Source: Acanthococcus lagerstroemiae | Lineage: Eukaryota > Arthropoda > Insecta > Hemiptera > Eriococcidae | NCBI GenBank assembly: GCA_031841125.1 | Contig: CM063114.1 | Location: 31,441,266 to 31,505,265, forward strand | Direction of reading: 5' to 3' | DNA: 64,000 bases | Part shown: piece after piece, positions 34,690 to 46,489 of the stretch | How positions within the stretch are numbered: position 1 is the stretch's first letter | How the letters are laid out: each line of letters opens with the position of its first letter | The notes under the pieces: generated by a model | What the model was told of the DNA's origin: nothing | Seen by the model: the letters and a program-made list of their open reading frames with translations, nothing else | Database searches by the model: none | Program-made: the position numbers and the translations under genes

Positions 34690-35700
34690 CCAATTTGCTT
34701 GGAGTGGGAGAGAAGCTCAAAAGTGGAAATATCAATAAGCACAATATGGGTATCATATCAGTGGTTTGAAAAGTCGCTGAGACCTAATTTTCAATGAAAA
34801 AATCTTACGCAAATGTGAAAATTGAGCGATCTGGGAGAACAAGGATATGTCGACATGTTCAATATAAGTATCTTAAAAGTTACTGAACCCATTTTTGATA
34901 ACGATTTTACTCTCGCAAAAATTTGGGCATCCGAAAAGGGGGCAGGAAAGGAGGATCAAATTTAAGAAAATCCTGAAGTACAATACGAGTACCACTTTAG
35001 TGGTTCTAAAGATCGCTGAATTCATTTTTGATAATGATTCGACGCTTATGTGGAAAATTGGGGCATTCGAAGTAAGTAGGAAATGCAGCTAAAAATGGAA
35101 AAATTAATAAGCACAATCTGTGGGCGTCCGCGAGAAAAGGGACGTAGTTGTCGATCGCAGTTTTGGCGCTACAGCCAATTTTGTAAAAACTAGTGAAAAA
35201 ATCGATTTTGAGATTATACTGATTCTAATAGGAAAACGTGTGTACTTCCTTGTGGCAGCGGGATGCGTTTACAAGAGAATTCGGGATATTGTGGGGTATG
35301 GTGGAAAGGGATAGGGGAAGGTGGAAGAAGACGATGGACACCATGCCCAAAACAGGGTGCATTCGACGACATGACGGCCCTCCACACAACCGGGGTGGTT
35401 TGAATAACAGGTTATAAATAAAAATAAAAGGTCACTGAATTCATTTGATTTGACCCCCTATTTAAAATTGTATTACCTGTGAAGGGGCAGTACCCAAAAT
35501 TTAAGAATAAATGCAATATAGACGTCGTGCCGGAGGTTCCAAGGGTCGCTAAATTCATTTCTGGGAACAGTTTGAACCTTATTTCAAAATTGTGGCATCT
35601 GGTGGGGTAGAAACTGAAAATGCACATAATGCAATATGGATATTTTGAATCCGTGAGCGGTGTTGAGGCGTACATGAAAAATTAGTTTCCCACAGTTCTC
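34690..35700. repeat. Degenerate repeat, unit about 137 bp
   Basis: CATTTTTGATAACGATT at 34887 recurs as CATTTTTGATAATGATTC at 35024, and GCACAATATGGGTATC, CAATACGAGTACC and GCAATATGGATATT recur between. The same style of text appears at 45400-46330, 48990-49640 and 56430-56620, so it is dispersed through the intron. The 64-codon frame at 35120 covers a piece similar to bases 1-60. Confidence 0.45.
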
Positions 35701-37550
35701 GAAATTCGTACCAATATCACTTGAAATCAATGTTCTTATGTCAGGACATTTTCAGATGTCATATTCCATTACTAGAGAACTAGAGACTTGCATATATGTA
35801 GCTGCTGAAGCAAAAGCCTCTCGGTATCAATATTCTTGTGCAGAACTGTCTTGCAATGTCCTGTGTTCTGATTAAGACAACAAACCAACTTACTGAAAAC
35901 TTCAAAATGCTAAAAATACAAAATAACTTACTGAAAGGAAAACTATGAGGACAAAAAATGCAAACTATGAAAATTCAGCTCCCTAGGATTTCCTTCCTCT
36001 ATTTGCTGGTTTTTTTTTCTGTCTAATTGTACTGGTCCAAGTACTTTGAACTTAAATTAGCGTCAATATGGTCCAGTACGACTGCTTATGTACCGGCGTA
36101 ACAGCTGACCAAAGGTATATGTAAGTAAAATAAGAATTCGCGTAATGTTTTCTTTCTACGCTAAGCATTGGCTTTTAATTACCGTTCACATTTCCTCGAA
36201 CAGTCGAGTTTCCAATCCGTAGCGAAATGCAGATCAGTCTATGGTACAACTAATTGACGAAAGATGTGACAAGCGAATGACTGAATGAATGACTGGCTCA
36301 GTTACCCAACAGTCTATGGCTCTGTGGCTATTGAGCAGAGCACTTGAAATAGGCAAATTTTCTTCAAACGAGATAAATACAGTGTAAAACGCATTATTTA
36401 TGAACGGATAGAGCACCATGCACGAGAAAAAAGTGCATTGTAATACGTTAATACTTTTGTGTGTATTTATGCGATATCATGCTGCGTCGACCAGACAACA
36501 GGACTTTCCCAACAGTCCATTGTTACGTATCTTATGCCTGTGAACATTTTTCTTCATATTGGCGAAAAATAATCAAGTTCGATCACATCGAAAAATAATC
36601 AAATCCGATTATACTTTCCTCGTCGGCCAATGACAACAAAAGACACTGGGCACGTATATGCAATCCACTGCGTACATGCTCTTTCACTCTTCTGTCGATC
36701 TTCCACACCTACAATACGACTGTGCCTCGTGTGACCACCGATGATGGCCGTTTATCTTATCTTTGCGTCTTTTGTTTGCTTTGCTTTTTTTTCATTTTTT
36801 ATTATTTTTGTCTATTAGCTTTCGCGAGTCAGCTTGTTTATTTTGCCGTCCAGCTCCGGTTCGTGGTCCGGTACCGATACGTGCTAGCACGTCCTTCTAC
36901 AAAGACAAATTATTATTGCCGATGTATTTACGTGCCGGTTTTGTTTTTACACCGACACCTAAACTCTGCCCCAATTTCGCTGCTCGAAGCGTGACATAAA
37001 ATAAAGAAGACGCCGAGGAAACCATTAAACTGTGATCCAGTTGTGACTACGATTCTATTTCACCGGCACATAAGAGTACCCGCACACGTATGGTGCAGAC
37101 TCGTAACCAAGGGGTGTGAGACAAATGGTGGCATTGCCCCACCTGAAATAAGCGTTGAACATCAGGAGATGGGAAAATGGTTTCAGTGAATTCCAGATGT
37201 TAGATCTGAAATCAGTGTCGAAGAAACATTCAGAACGTTTCTCCCTCTAACTCAGGAATTTCACTTTCTCATTTTATAAACCAATCAGCCACATTTCAAG
37301 CTCCATGAATAACCGGTGGAAATCGCAGATTTTTAATAACATTTCACCTGTTTTAGTTTTAATATATAAAAGGCCAATTTCAAAACCTAAACGCGATGTC
37401 AAAAAATAAAAAAACATCAGTTAACGGATGGCGGGTATCCATATATATTGCATCCAGATTGCAGATATATCAATACATGTGAACGCTAGGGTGTGTCCTC
37501 CTTATTTTACAAGTTTTCGCCAGTTGATTAGGGCCGCACTGAAATTAGTT
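35700..37550. other. Intron sequence, no gene recognised
   Basis: A slightly GC-richer patch at 36600-37100 holds two overlapping frames with a hydrophobic segment (LLCFFFIFYYFCLLAF). There is no similarity, start context or splice logic to support a gene. Confidence 0.45.
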
Positions 37551-37559
37551 CCAATGGAT

Positions 37560-38040
37560 CTAGAAACTCGCCATAAAAAATTTAAGCTCAATCTGAGGTC
37601 ATTAACCCGTGCAGCTTTGACCTTGAAGTTATGTGTAATACTGAGATTTTACGAAAAACCGCGAATATTTCGGAACGTATCAATTTCAGGACTGAAATGC
37701 ATAGGACATAAAATGTTCCATGTTAAATTTTCTATAAAAAAGATTCGATACAACTTTTCTCTAGAACGCATATTCGCCGAGATAATCGCAAAAATGTGTG
37801 ACAGTTTCGAGGAACGCGGCTTTTGTTACTTTTTCTTTCATAACCAATCTTTAGTAGCTAAATCGCACTTATCTAAAAAAATATCCACTTTAGGACCAAA
37901 ATGCCAATGACATGAAATGTTCCTTGTTAAATTTTCTGTAAAAATGTCCTCTACAACTTTTCTTTAGAAAATATATTTAACGAGATAATCGCAAAAATGC
38001 ATGGAATTTTCGAAAAACCTACGTTTTTCTAATTCCCGAA
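37560..38040 (+). repeat. Tandem repeat, unit about 204 bp
   Basis: AAATGTTCCATGTTAAATTT (37711) recurs as GAAATGTTCCTTGTTAAAT (37914), each followed by ACAACTTTTCTCTAGAA-like and GAGATAATCGCAAAAATG text in the same order. A third, weaker unit begins before 37711. The 160-codon frame 37428-37910 runs through the repeat and is not a gene. Confidence 0.7.
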
Positions 38041-38044
38041 TCAT

Positions 38045-38950
38045 AAGAACAGAAATTAATAAAATTAACCCAAATGACAAACTGAGGATCCAACTTCCAC
38101 CGATGTTAACACATTTTTTTGTTTTTGTTTTTCTGCTATTCTTAAAATGCGTAGGTTACATATTTATAACTTGATAATCCGTGTGCCACTAAACAATGTA
38201 AAATTCTATGCACTTAATCAAGATTACAACGCATTTTAACATTTTTATTTGGTTCCGAAAATAAGCTCGTTACGCGGAGAAACGAAAATACGTGTAATTA
38301 TTTTACGAGTGTTTTTTTACAGTCGTCAAGCCTGCCGAGGATACTATGTCTGAAATTTAATTAAACTTCCAAATAAGTTGTATAATAGCCTAAACTGAAC
38401 TATGACTAGACGCTTCCAACTACAACTTCTACACAAGTAATCGCGGCTACTCGATGGAGTAGAATTTACCTACAGAATTTTCTCTACAGAGCTTTCTAAA
38501 TTCGTGTAGAGTACGAGCAAGCTGACAGTGACATAGCTGTAGGAAAATCTGTGGCGAGGGTAGGGTCAGCTGGTTTAGCGGAAAGAGATTGAAATCATAG
38601 GAAATTTATACTTACTGAAGATATTATTGGAATTCCAAAATTTTGTATACTCAAAGAATACACGGATTTCAAAAATTAAGTTGTTGCCGTGATGACACTA
38701 GTGAAAACAAATGGTTAAAATTTTGCTTGCATGATGTATTGACCTCTAAAAATATAAGCTTGAGGCCCATCAAATTTTTTTTTTCCATTTTTTGGTTTGT
38801 CTCATTTTAAACACCCAATTCTGATCAAAAAAGCTTGAGTTCTTCTGTGAAGCACGGGTTAATAAGGGCTGTGGAAAAAATCACCACTTTCCACGTTTTT
38901 ACGAATGCGAAGTCAGATCAATGGATCATCAAGTTGAAGGGTCTAGTTTA
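38045..38950. other. Intron sequence, nothing recognised
   Basis: No feature supported. Confidence 0.45.
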
Positions 38951-39590
38951 TTTTTGAGTTAAGGAGAGCTCGAATGTACGTTCAACTTGAGAATCTTAAA
39001 TGGAAAGGTAACAAAAAAACAACAACAACAACATCGGAATAGAGGTTTTTTGAGTCGCTGATTTTGAATATTATATCAAGTTTTTGGTTCGACTTCGATT
39101 TGCGCCCAAAAATACAAATCTTGGACCCAAAATGAATAAAATTTAATTAGCTGAAAGAATTTAATGACATATTACATCAGGGATTTTGGGGTATTAGATT
39201 TAGAAAATTCAGTCGGTTTTTTGAACCGATCATGATTTGGGCTCCGAGTTCAAGTTTAATTCCTTCAAATGGGCAAAACTGGTCCAACTTTGAAGATCGA
39301 ACGGTGTTTGAAAATTACATCAGATTCTTGTTCTGACCCAACTTTGTGTCCTTAAATTTGACTTCGTTCCCTCTTTTGACGGGACCAATTTGACTTCCCC
39401 AAACAACTTGAACAAAATATCGGAATAAAGATTACCTATTTACGTTGTTCATTTTGAAAATCGAATTAGTTTATTTGATTAAACATTGATTTGAGCTCTA
39501 ACTCCAAATTTCACTCCTTTACATAGGCAAAATTGATTCTACTCAGAAAATTGAACAAAGAATTGGAATTTTTTTTTTTTTTTTAATTCC
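38950..39590. repeat. Degenerate tandem repeat, same style as 1060-2160
   Basis: Repeated phrases such as GAACAAAATATCGGAATA, GATTTGAGCTC and CAAATGGGCAAAACTG recur at roughly 130 bp. A T-run of about 15 bases ends the block at 39570-39584. Confidence 0.45.
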
Positions 39591-39597
39591 TTCAGAG

Positions 39598-39900
39598 CAG
39601 GGATGTGCCGATAGGAGGGGGGTGCTTCCCCCTGTAGGAATTTTTTACTCAGCAGTTGGGAAAATTTACCATTTCAGTCAGGCGGAGTTGGAAAATCTCG
39701 GTAGAGTTGGAAAATCCAAAAAGTCAATAGGTTTTTTTTAAATTTTTGCTTTGATACTTGGGAATTTTGAGTTGACAAGTTGGGAAAATTCAACAAGTCA
39801 AATTTTGTTTTTGCTTTGATACTCGGGAATTTTGAGTTGAATAAATTGGGATTTTCACACTTCCCCTCCCCCTCAAGGAAAACTCTTCGGTTCGTCCCTG
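39598..39900. mobile_element. hAT-type element, CAGGGACGTACCGA family, 303 bp
   Basis: Left end CAGGGATGTGCCGATAGG; right end the complement of CAGGGACGAACCGAAGAG. Flanks CTTCAGAG (39590-39597) and CCTCAGAG (39901-39908) agree at 7 of 8 positions. The interior matches 34260-34672 (CAGCAGTTGGGAAAATTTAC, CTTTGATACTTGGGAATTTT), but with fewer tandem units and no (GTT)n. Confidence 0.85.
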
Positions 39901-39909
39901 CCTCAGAGT

Positions 39910-40270
39910 CTTAATTCAATCACAATTTTGGCCTCAAACGTGATTTTTCCCTCTTCTAAAATGCCAGTTTGAAGAAATTCAATTTTATTTTCCGCGAGAA
40001 AAGAAAAAATGCAACATTCCTTTGAAAAAAAAGGTAACTATGCCTATCTTTCTTTAATTAGAACCTTTTTTCCCCGTATTTTTCTTTAGCAGTTATTTTG
40101 TACCAACATCGGAACGGGCGGGATAGCCTTCCTTAGCACGGATTACAGGAATGCGCCACCGTTCTACTCACTTTTCTCTTTGAATAAGGAAAAACTACAT
40201 TCACAGGAGCACATAGGTGGCTTGAAAGGCTTAGCTCCCTCTCCAAATCCTCGAAAAGCCTCGCCCCAGA
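39910..40270. other. Intron sequence between elements
   Basis: No gene recognised. It may include the outer part of the incomplete MITE copy whose recognisable part starts at 40275. Confidence 0.4.
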
Positions 40271-40274
40271 AACT

Positions 40275-40403
40275 GAAATTGTATCTCCATCCCCTTAATT
40301 ATAGGCGTCTTCATGAACAATCTAAATAACTTGTACACAAATATTGAGATTTTTCTTCTCTGCCGCCCCCAGCTTTTCCGGTCCAGGGGACAAAATACCC
40401 ACT
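40275..40403 (-). mobile_element. Partial copy of the 40598 MITE, opposite orientation
   Basis: 129 bp that pair with 40625-40754 at roughly 96 percent identity by eye: the complement of GTGGGTATTTTGTCCC, CAGAGAAGAAAAATCTC and GAAGACGCCTATAATTAAGG. The ends of the element are missing on both sides, so only its interior is present. Confidence 0.75.
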
Positions 40404-40597
40404 TTACGTGTAAAATAATCGATGGAAAATAACTTTCTATTTTACATGAATCAAAATACCTAAGTAAAAAAAAAAATTGAAGTTCAATTTTTCAATTATA
40501 ATTTTTAAAACTTGCACACAACTGGAACTACAGTCAAAAATGGGCGTCTCCTTTATAATTCAATTTTATAATTTATACTCCTCAAATTCACTATAGG

Positions 40598-40856
40598 CAG
40601 GCCTTAAGAGAGAGGGGGGGGGGAAGTGGGTATTTTGTCCCGAGGACCGGGAAAGCTGGGGGGCGGCAGAGAAGAAAAATCTCAATATTTGTGTACACGT
40701 TATTTAGATTGTTCATGAAGACGCCTATAATTAAGGGGATGGAGATACAATTTCTATTCAACGTCTCAGAAAATTTCCCTCGTCAAAATTTGTTATGAGG
40801 GGGGGGGGGCTCTTTTATTCCTAGCCCAAGCCCGGGCGAGGCTCTCTACGGGCCTG
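40598..40856. mobile_element. hAT-type MITE, CAGGCCCGTA family, 259 bp, perfect target duplication
   Basis: Left end CAGGCCTTAAGAGAGA; right end the complement of CAGGCCCGTAGAGAGC. Flanks ACTATAGG at 40590-40597 and 40857-40864 are identical. The interior is shared, in opposite orientation, with 40275-40403. G-runs lie at 40613-40622 and 40800-40809. No coding capacity. The end sequence is similar to that of 51791-52200. Confidence 0.88.
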
Positions 40857-40865
40857 ACTATAGGT

Positions 40866-43665
40866 AACTCATAAGAAAGTAGAGTGTTTTACAGAAAGTG
40901 AATTACAAAAGACAAGTATAAAACAACTAAAAAAAATTGAGCAATTCACGCCAAAACAAATTTTAACATTTTCCGCCAAATTTCTTAACATTTAAACTTA
41001 AAATTAAAAATGTTCAATGAACAAAAACTAACAAAAACTAACTATTAATAAAACTCATAAATTCCATTTAAAAAAATCATCGGACTTTGTGGTATCAGAA
41101 ATTTTTACTTGATCTACTCTAGTTGTTTTATTTTACCGTCAAAATTTAATTAATTTTATCTCAATTATTCATTTCATATTTCCTTTTCAATTCTTCATTC
41201 TCATTTCTTGTCATATCATCCATCATCAATTAGTTTTTTTTTCCCCCGCATTTCACATCGATTTTACATTTTACATTCATTTTACGTAAAATGTAAAATG
41301 CCAACCCTAGAAAAAACTATACAAGGGAAAGAGTTTTTAGTATTATTTTGATACTTGTCAGCCCCCCCCCACCCCTGCTCAGGTCGAATATCTGCGCTTT
41401 GTGGCTGCGTCCTGTCTTTCTTAATAAAGAAAAAAACTCATGTTTTCTTTTCCTGAGGAGAAATTCGTCCAGTTAAAAGAGAAAAGGAATAAGTTTCTGA
41501 TCAAATTTTGATCGAATTTAAGGCACGGAAATTTGAATTCCGAATAGTATTTAAAATTCCAAATGTGGTGCAGGAAATTTATCCATCCTAAACATAAACC
41601 TTCGCACTAGAAGAGGGGCGGAGAAGAGTTTTTTTAAAGTGAAAACTAAAATTTGGAGATCGTAGAGGACAAAAGAAGCTAAATTTAATAACTCTTGAAA
41701 ATGTTTAAACTACATGGGACGGCGGTTTTTCAAATTGAAAACAAGCCAACTGCATCTCTTACACTTTTCAACTCCTTTACAATTTAATATTAGGGCAAGG
41801 AAATGGATATTCTCTAAATGAAAATTAAAGTTTTGAGACCTTAAAGTAAACTATTCTTGAAACATGTTTTTAGATTACTAGATGGGTGTTTTCCTTTTTG
41901 TAACTAAAAACTACAATTTTTGCAACAAGTTCAATTTTGCGAACTGCATCTGCGACATTTATCACCTCTTCTAGAAATTCAAATTATGACGATGAGAAGG
42001 GAGGGCGGGGTTCATTTACTGAAACCTAATGTTTTGAAGTCGTCAAACAAACAAAAAAGCAGAATTTTGAGGTGTTTTTTAAAAATTTAATTTATTTATT
42101 TTAAATTACTGGAGGATGGCTTTGCCATTCTTAATTATTGGGAGGAGTTGTATTTCCAACTGTAAACTACATCTAAATAAACGATAAGCACGAAATAATA
42201 ATTATTATAAGGCCAACAATATTGTCAATTTTGCCAAGATATCTTCTCAATTTACTAACTCTTCTGTAGTAACTAATTAGGATGCGAGGAAAGTGTTTTT
42301 CAACTAAAAATTGAATTTCAAAATTGTCAAGTAAAATAATAATAATAATAAAATAACAAATTTGCAATATTTTCATGTTTTTGAATAGAAAACTTTCACA
42401 ATATCTGATTAAAAAAACTAAATTTTTCTTTTGAAAAATGTTCAGTTATTGGGATGTGCAGTTTTTCTAACTGAAAAAACAAGAAGCTTCAATCTCACCA
42501 TTTTGCCTTTTAGGCATTATAACCTAAACGTTGGATTGATGGAACCCTATTTTCCCACTGTTGGAAACCGTGGTGAAGAGGGTGTTAGAAGGGATAGCTT
42601 CAATCTTAAAATTGGTTCTCTGAAAGCTGGCTTACTGAATTTCAGGCTTTCATAATAAAGTGCGCTAATTTTGACTGAACGGCCTTACTGCTGATATGTA
42701 GTACAACTAGAAGTACTAGAGCCAACTTGTTCGAATAAAAAAGCGTTGTCGAATGCCACATGATCTCGCGATCTGTTTTCCCAAGTATAATGTTTTCGAT
42801 TGAATTCAATTTGAGAATTGTACCCGTATCACGAATGGTTTCAAAGGAGAGCTTTTAAACACTTCTGCATCGTAACGTCCTGCAGTTCGTTTATCTCCCT
42901 CCCCCAACTCTGGCACGTTGGCACGCAGTTCCCAGATTTAATCTTGATGTTCGATTGCTCATTTGGGAGTTATAAAATCGAGAGAAGTATCAATTCCGGT
43001 TCGTTGGCATTCAATAAAAAAGAAATTGCTGAAATAATCGGAATTCAAACACACGACGATGCAGAGGTCTTTTCATTGTACTCTCTTAATAGTCATTTAT
43101 CTTACGTATTTTTTTTCCTTCTTTTTTCGTGGACATAATAGTTTAATTAAGTATCCAGGTTATACGATATTGTAAACTGAACATTCACGGTTTACATGGC
43201 GTGGGCTGGTGATACAGAGCTACAGTGGGAATGCGAATTTTTCAAATTACTGTAGATATTTTTTCTCTTCCGTATGTAGAAGTGATAGTGATATCGTGCG
43301 AATAATATGCACATTGATAATGTTATAACTGAAAATCAATTTATCGGCGACACTATTAGGGTAATTACAAATTATTTGGTGTATTGGAATTCTGTGGGAG
43401 TGACACAGTTTCATATTTGTCTGCAGTAGGTATGAGACTCGGTACGAGTTCAAGTCGTCAAGTTAATATATCTCGAAACTCGAAAGCAGAGATTTCGATC
43501 GTCCTTTGAGGTAGGCAGAGCAGGAGTGCACTGGAGGCACGGGGAGAGCTTTCACCGAGGGTCGACAATTGAGATTTTCACTCTTATACTCGTATCTCTA
43601 TTACTCTGTGCGACTTTACTTGACTATTTATGACCTTTTACGACTCTCTTGTCATTACGGTTTTC
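40866..43665. other. Intron sequence, no gene recognised
   Basis: Contains C-runs (41364-41371), an (AAT)n run at about 42337-42350 and short frames without similarity (42818-43138, 106 codons). No transposon borders identified. Confidence 0.45.
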
Positions 43666-43671
43666 TCGTAT

Positions 43672-44045
43672 CAGGGTGTCTACCTAATACAAATTTTCCA
43701 ATAGTATGACTTATATGACTTCTGTGTGATTTTCACCCTTTTCAGATCATTTTCACGCCCGAACAAAATTTTCACAAGAAAAAAAAGTATTTCAATAACA
43801 TGCTAATTGCAAACGAAAACTACGAAGAAACTTAAAACAGGCTCTTGCTATGACTTCAGGACTTCAGTCTGCGTTATTTCACAGTTAGTAGAATGATTAT
43901 TATATGAACGTAGTTCATATTATATGTTTAGGAGGAATAACCAAATTTGTTAATAATTAGAGACAATTGAACGACTTTTGTACGACTAATGACCACTTAT
44001 CAGTTGTAGGACGTTTGTACGACTTGCATGACCGGTAGACACCCT
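43672..44045. mobile_element. Probable DNA transposon with CAGGGTGTCTACC ends
   Basis: CAGGGTGTCTACC at 43672-43684 is exactly complementary to 44033-44045. TATGACTT/TACGACTT words crowd both ends, a subterminal pattern like that of the hAT elements here. The flanking octamers do not match, so the target duplication has decayed or the borders were rearranged. A fragment of the right end recurs at 58610-58662. Confidence 0.65.
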
Positions 44046-44344
44046 GGTCACCCCATCTACGATCTCTTTGATTCGGCCATAAATTAATGTCGAATTTCGT
44101 AAGAGATAATGAAGTCGAACTTATTCTTCTGATTTTCCGAATTTGAGACCGGGAATTGACAGTAAATGATTCCAAGTGGCTTCAAACAATTTCGAATGTT
44201 TTTGGTCCTCCCGTTCTCGTTGAAGGGGGCTTAAAGTCAAGACTGCTTAGCTTCCTTAATGCTTAGCTTCCTCAATTACTCAACAACGGGAGGAATCAAA
44301 GAAAAGGAGTTCAGAGTCGGCTTTCAATTTTCTATGAATCGTTG

Positions 44345-44668
44345 CAGGGACACGTACCGAAGACTTCTTCCTGGACGGGGGGGGGGGGGTGGAACTCCCA
44401 ACTGATTCAACTCAAAATGCACAAGTATCAAAGCAAAAAAAAAAACTTTTGACTTGTGGATTTTTCCATCTGACTCAATTCAAAATTCCTAAGTAACAAA
44501 GCAAAAGGAGAAAAACCTTTTGACTTAGTTTTCCCAACTTCTCAACTGAATTCCCAAACATCAAAGCAAAAGAAAGAAAAAAATTGGGCAACTCAATAAG
44601 AAAGGGGACATATCTAATTATTTTTTTCGCTTGGCATCCCCCTCGTAAAAATCCTAGTTACGATACTG
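44345..44668. mobile_element. hAT-type element, inverted and chimeric relative of the 34260 family
   Basis: Starts CAGGGACACGTACCGAAGAC, which corresponds to the right end of the 34260 family. It contains the complement of the CTTTGATACTTGGGAATT and GTTGGAAAAATCC phrases. The other end is the complement of CAGTATCGTAACTAGGA, resembling the CAGTGGCGTA family. No matching flanks were found, so it is either recombined or old. Confidence 0.6.
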
Positions 44669-44669
44669 A

Positions 44670-46370
44670 CCCTCACTGAAACCGGTCAAACAATTTCTAG
44701 ACCCTGGATAGTACGTCAAGTTTCTCTGCAATGTACTTAGTTGAGCTTTGCAAAAATTTTAATAACTTTTCCGGGGAACCCCATGATGGTAACTGTCCCC
44801 CACTCGTCGTACACTACAAACGCCATCGGCTGCTTATACCAGCTGTATACTCATTGTGGAATTATCTGTAACATAAAACCCATGTAATGATTTCGTCTTC
44901 GTAATCGAAACGATTTTTATTATCGTCTGTACTCAATGTCGTTTATCAGACAGCTCTATTGATGATTTATCGACCGAAACCAATCGTTTGTACAGTTGTT
45001 AAATAAATTGCGTGAATTTTAATTAACGCCGAAATACCTTGGCATGTGCTGGTATAATCAGTCGAGAAATAATTCTTGGAATGATTCAGTTTTACCGACT
45101 TTTCGAAGAAAAGGGAGGTATTTTTTTTTTTTTTTTCTTACATTATTGATACGGTGAAGTATACAGAAAAAGAAATCCACGTACGGATAAATGAACTGGC
45201 TTTGAGAATCTCAAATTCCAAAAATCAATGTTAATTCCCATAACGTCTCCTCTCTTGCGGTACGTGTTAAAGATTTCCGATTTTGCTCAGACTTTGTTCT
45301 ACAAGGAAATGGGGGCCACAGGTTGCGTAAAATACAAAACATAGTTTTTTATGGTCGTCGAACACGATTCTGACTTCAATTTAAACACAATCTCAGGTTT
45401 AGGTGCCTGTTTAGGGAAAAGGGGTAGAGGTTTAAAACTGAAATAGTTAGAAATATTTACAATTATGCGTATCATTTTTCAGGCTCTACTAAATTCAGTT
45501 TTCTTATCTGTTCCTCCCAATTTGAGATCCTTGGGGGAGATGGGAGTCATAAATGCACTGACTGTAATATGGGTCTTGTTTATTAGGTTTTGTGAGTCGT
45601 GGAATTCGGTTTCAACGTTGCTTTGCAGCTACCTTAAAAGTTAAAGCATCTCGGAGAGAAGAGGGGTGTAGGAGAAAATACATAGGTATAGTAGGGTGGC
45701 ATTTATTTTACCCGTTTCCCCCCGATTTTCACTCTCGTCAGGAAAAGTGGTGTATTTTGAGAGTGAAATCGGGTAGCCAAAATTTCTTTGAAAAAAAATT
45801 TGAGCCGGAGCATAACGAGATTGAAGTTTAAAACATTGGATTCCCTATTGAGAGAATAAAATTTCCTTTCTTACAAGTAGTATTCCTAGGAGGAAAATAA
45901 GTGATCCGACCGAAAAAATTTGTTATTTTCATTATTCTTGACATGATAGGATTCGACAGTGAATTTTGAAAAAAAATTCATGCAGGGATGCATGGAAGTC
46001 TCAACATAGGGCTGGGATCTACTGATAAAATGATGTCCTTCACAAAATATTTATAAAATAATTCACGTGGTAACCGACTACTATGTTTTTTGGATTCGCC
46101 GAACCCCCATTTCGAGGTGTTCCTTTTTCAGACATACCCTCCTCCCCCCACACGAATCCATAGGATGTCAACGCATAAACATTGAGGTTAATAAGCTTCC
46201 AATATATAAGGTTTTCATGGTTTCCAAGTTTATTTCTAAGGTCTTTCTAGCTGTAATAAGATCGGTATCATTCCCTGGGCTTTCGAGGTTGTAAAATTCG
46301 ATTTTTCAATTTGATTTTAAGCTGCCATTAAGACTGCGGTTCAAAAGGGAAGGGAGAGGAAAAAATGTAT
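44670..46370. other. Intron sequence with old repeat phrases, no gene recognised
   Basis: GTGGAATTCGGTTTC and TTGCTTTGCAGCTA (45597-45632) recur at 46512-46545, so part of this is a diverged tandem or dispersed repeat with a spacing of about 915 bp. A T-run lies at 45121-45136. No coding content. Confidence 0.4.
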
Positions 46371-46375
46371 AGAGC

Positions 46376-46474
46376 AGAGATGGTGTGTGGTGGGACGTAT
46401 GGCGATGCACGCATGCCAAAGTGGCCCCTATGACACCGCACCTCCGGCCACAGGAACTACCCTTTCGAGCATCG
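46376..46474 (+). repeat. GC-rich dispersed repeat, copy C
   Basis: TGGTGGGACGTATGGCGATG, then GCATGCCAAAGTGGCCCC, ACACCGCACCTCCGGC and GGAACTACCCTTTCGAG, then ATCGCGTCAGTGA. This copy and copy D share the trailing ATC-x-C-x-TC-x-GTGA, which suggests the unit is about 100 bp. Confidence 0.78.
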
Positions 46475-46489
46475 CGTCAGTGAGATATA

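Noticed and set aside
35315..35410. LINE or gag-like coding remnant
   Set aside because: GC-richer text around 35330-35400 suggested a retroelement end, but I could not read a known motif in any frame.
36722..36999. Two overlapping frames with a hydrophobic segment as a membrane protein
   Set aside because: The hydrophobic stretch comes from a T-rich run read in two frames; nothing else supports coding.
37428..37910. 160-codon frame as a gene
   Set aside because: It runs through a tandem repeat of about 204 bp and resembles no protein.
44345..44668. Target duplication for this element
   Set aside because: The flanking octamers AATCGTTG and ACCCTCAC do not match, so I list the element without one.
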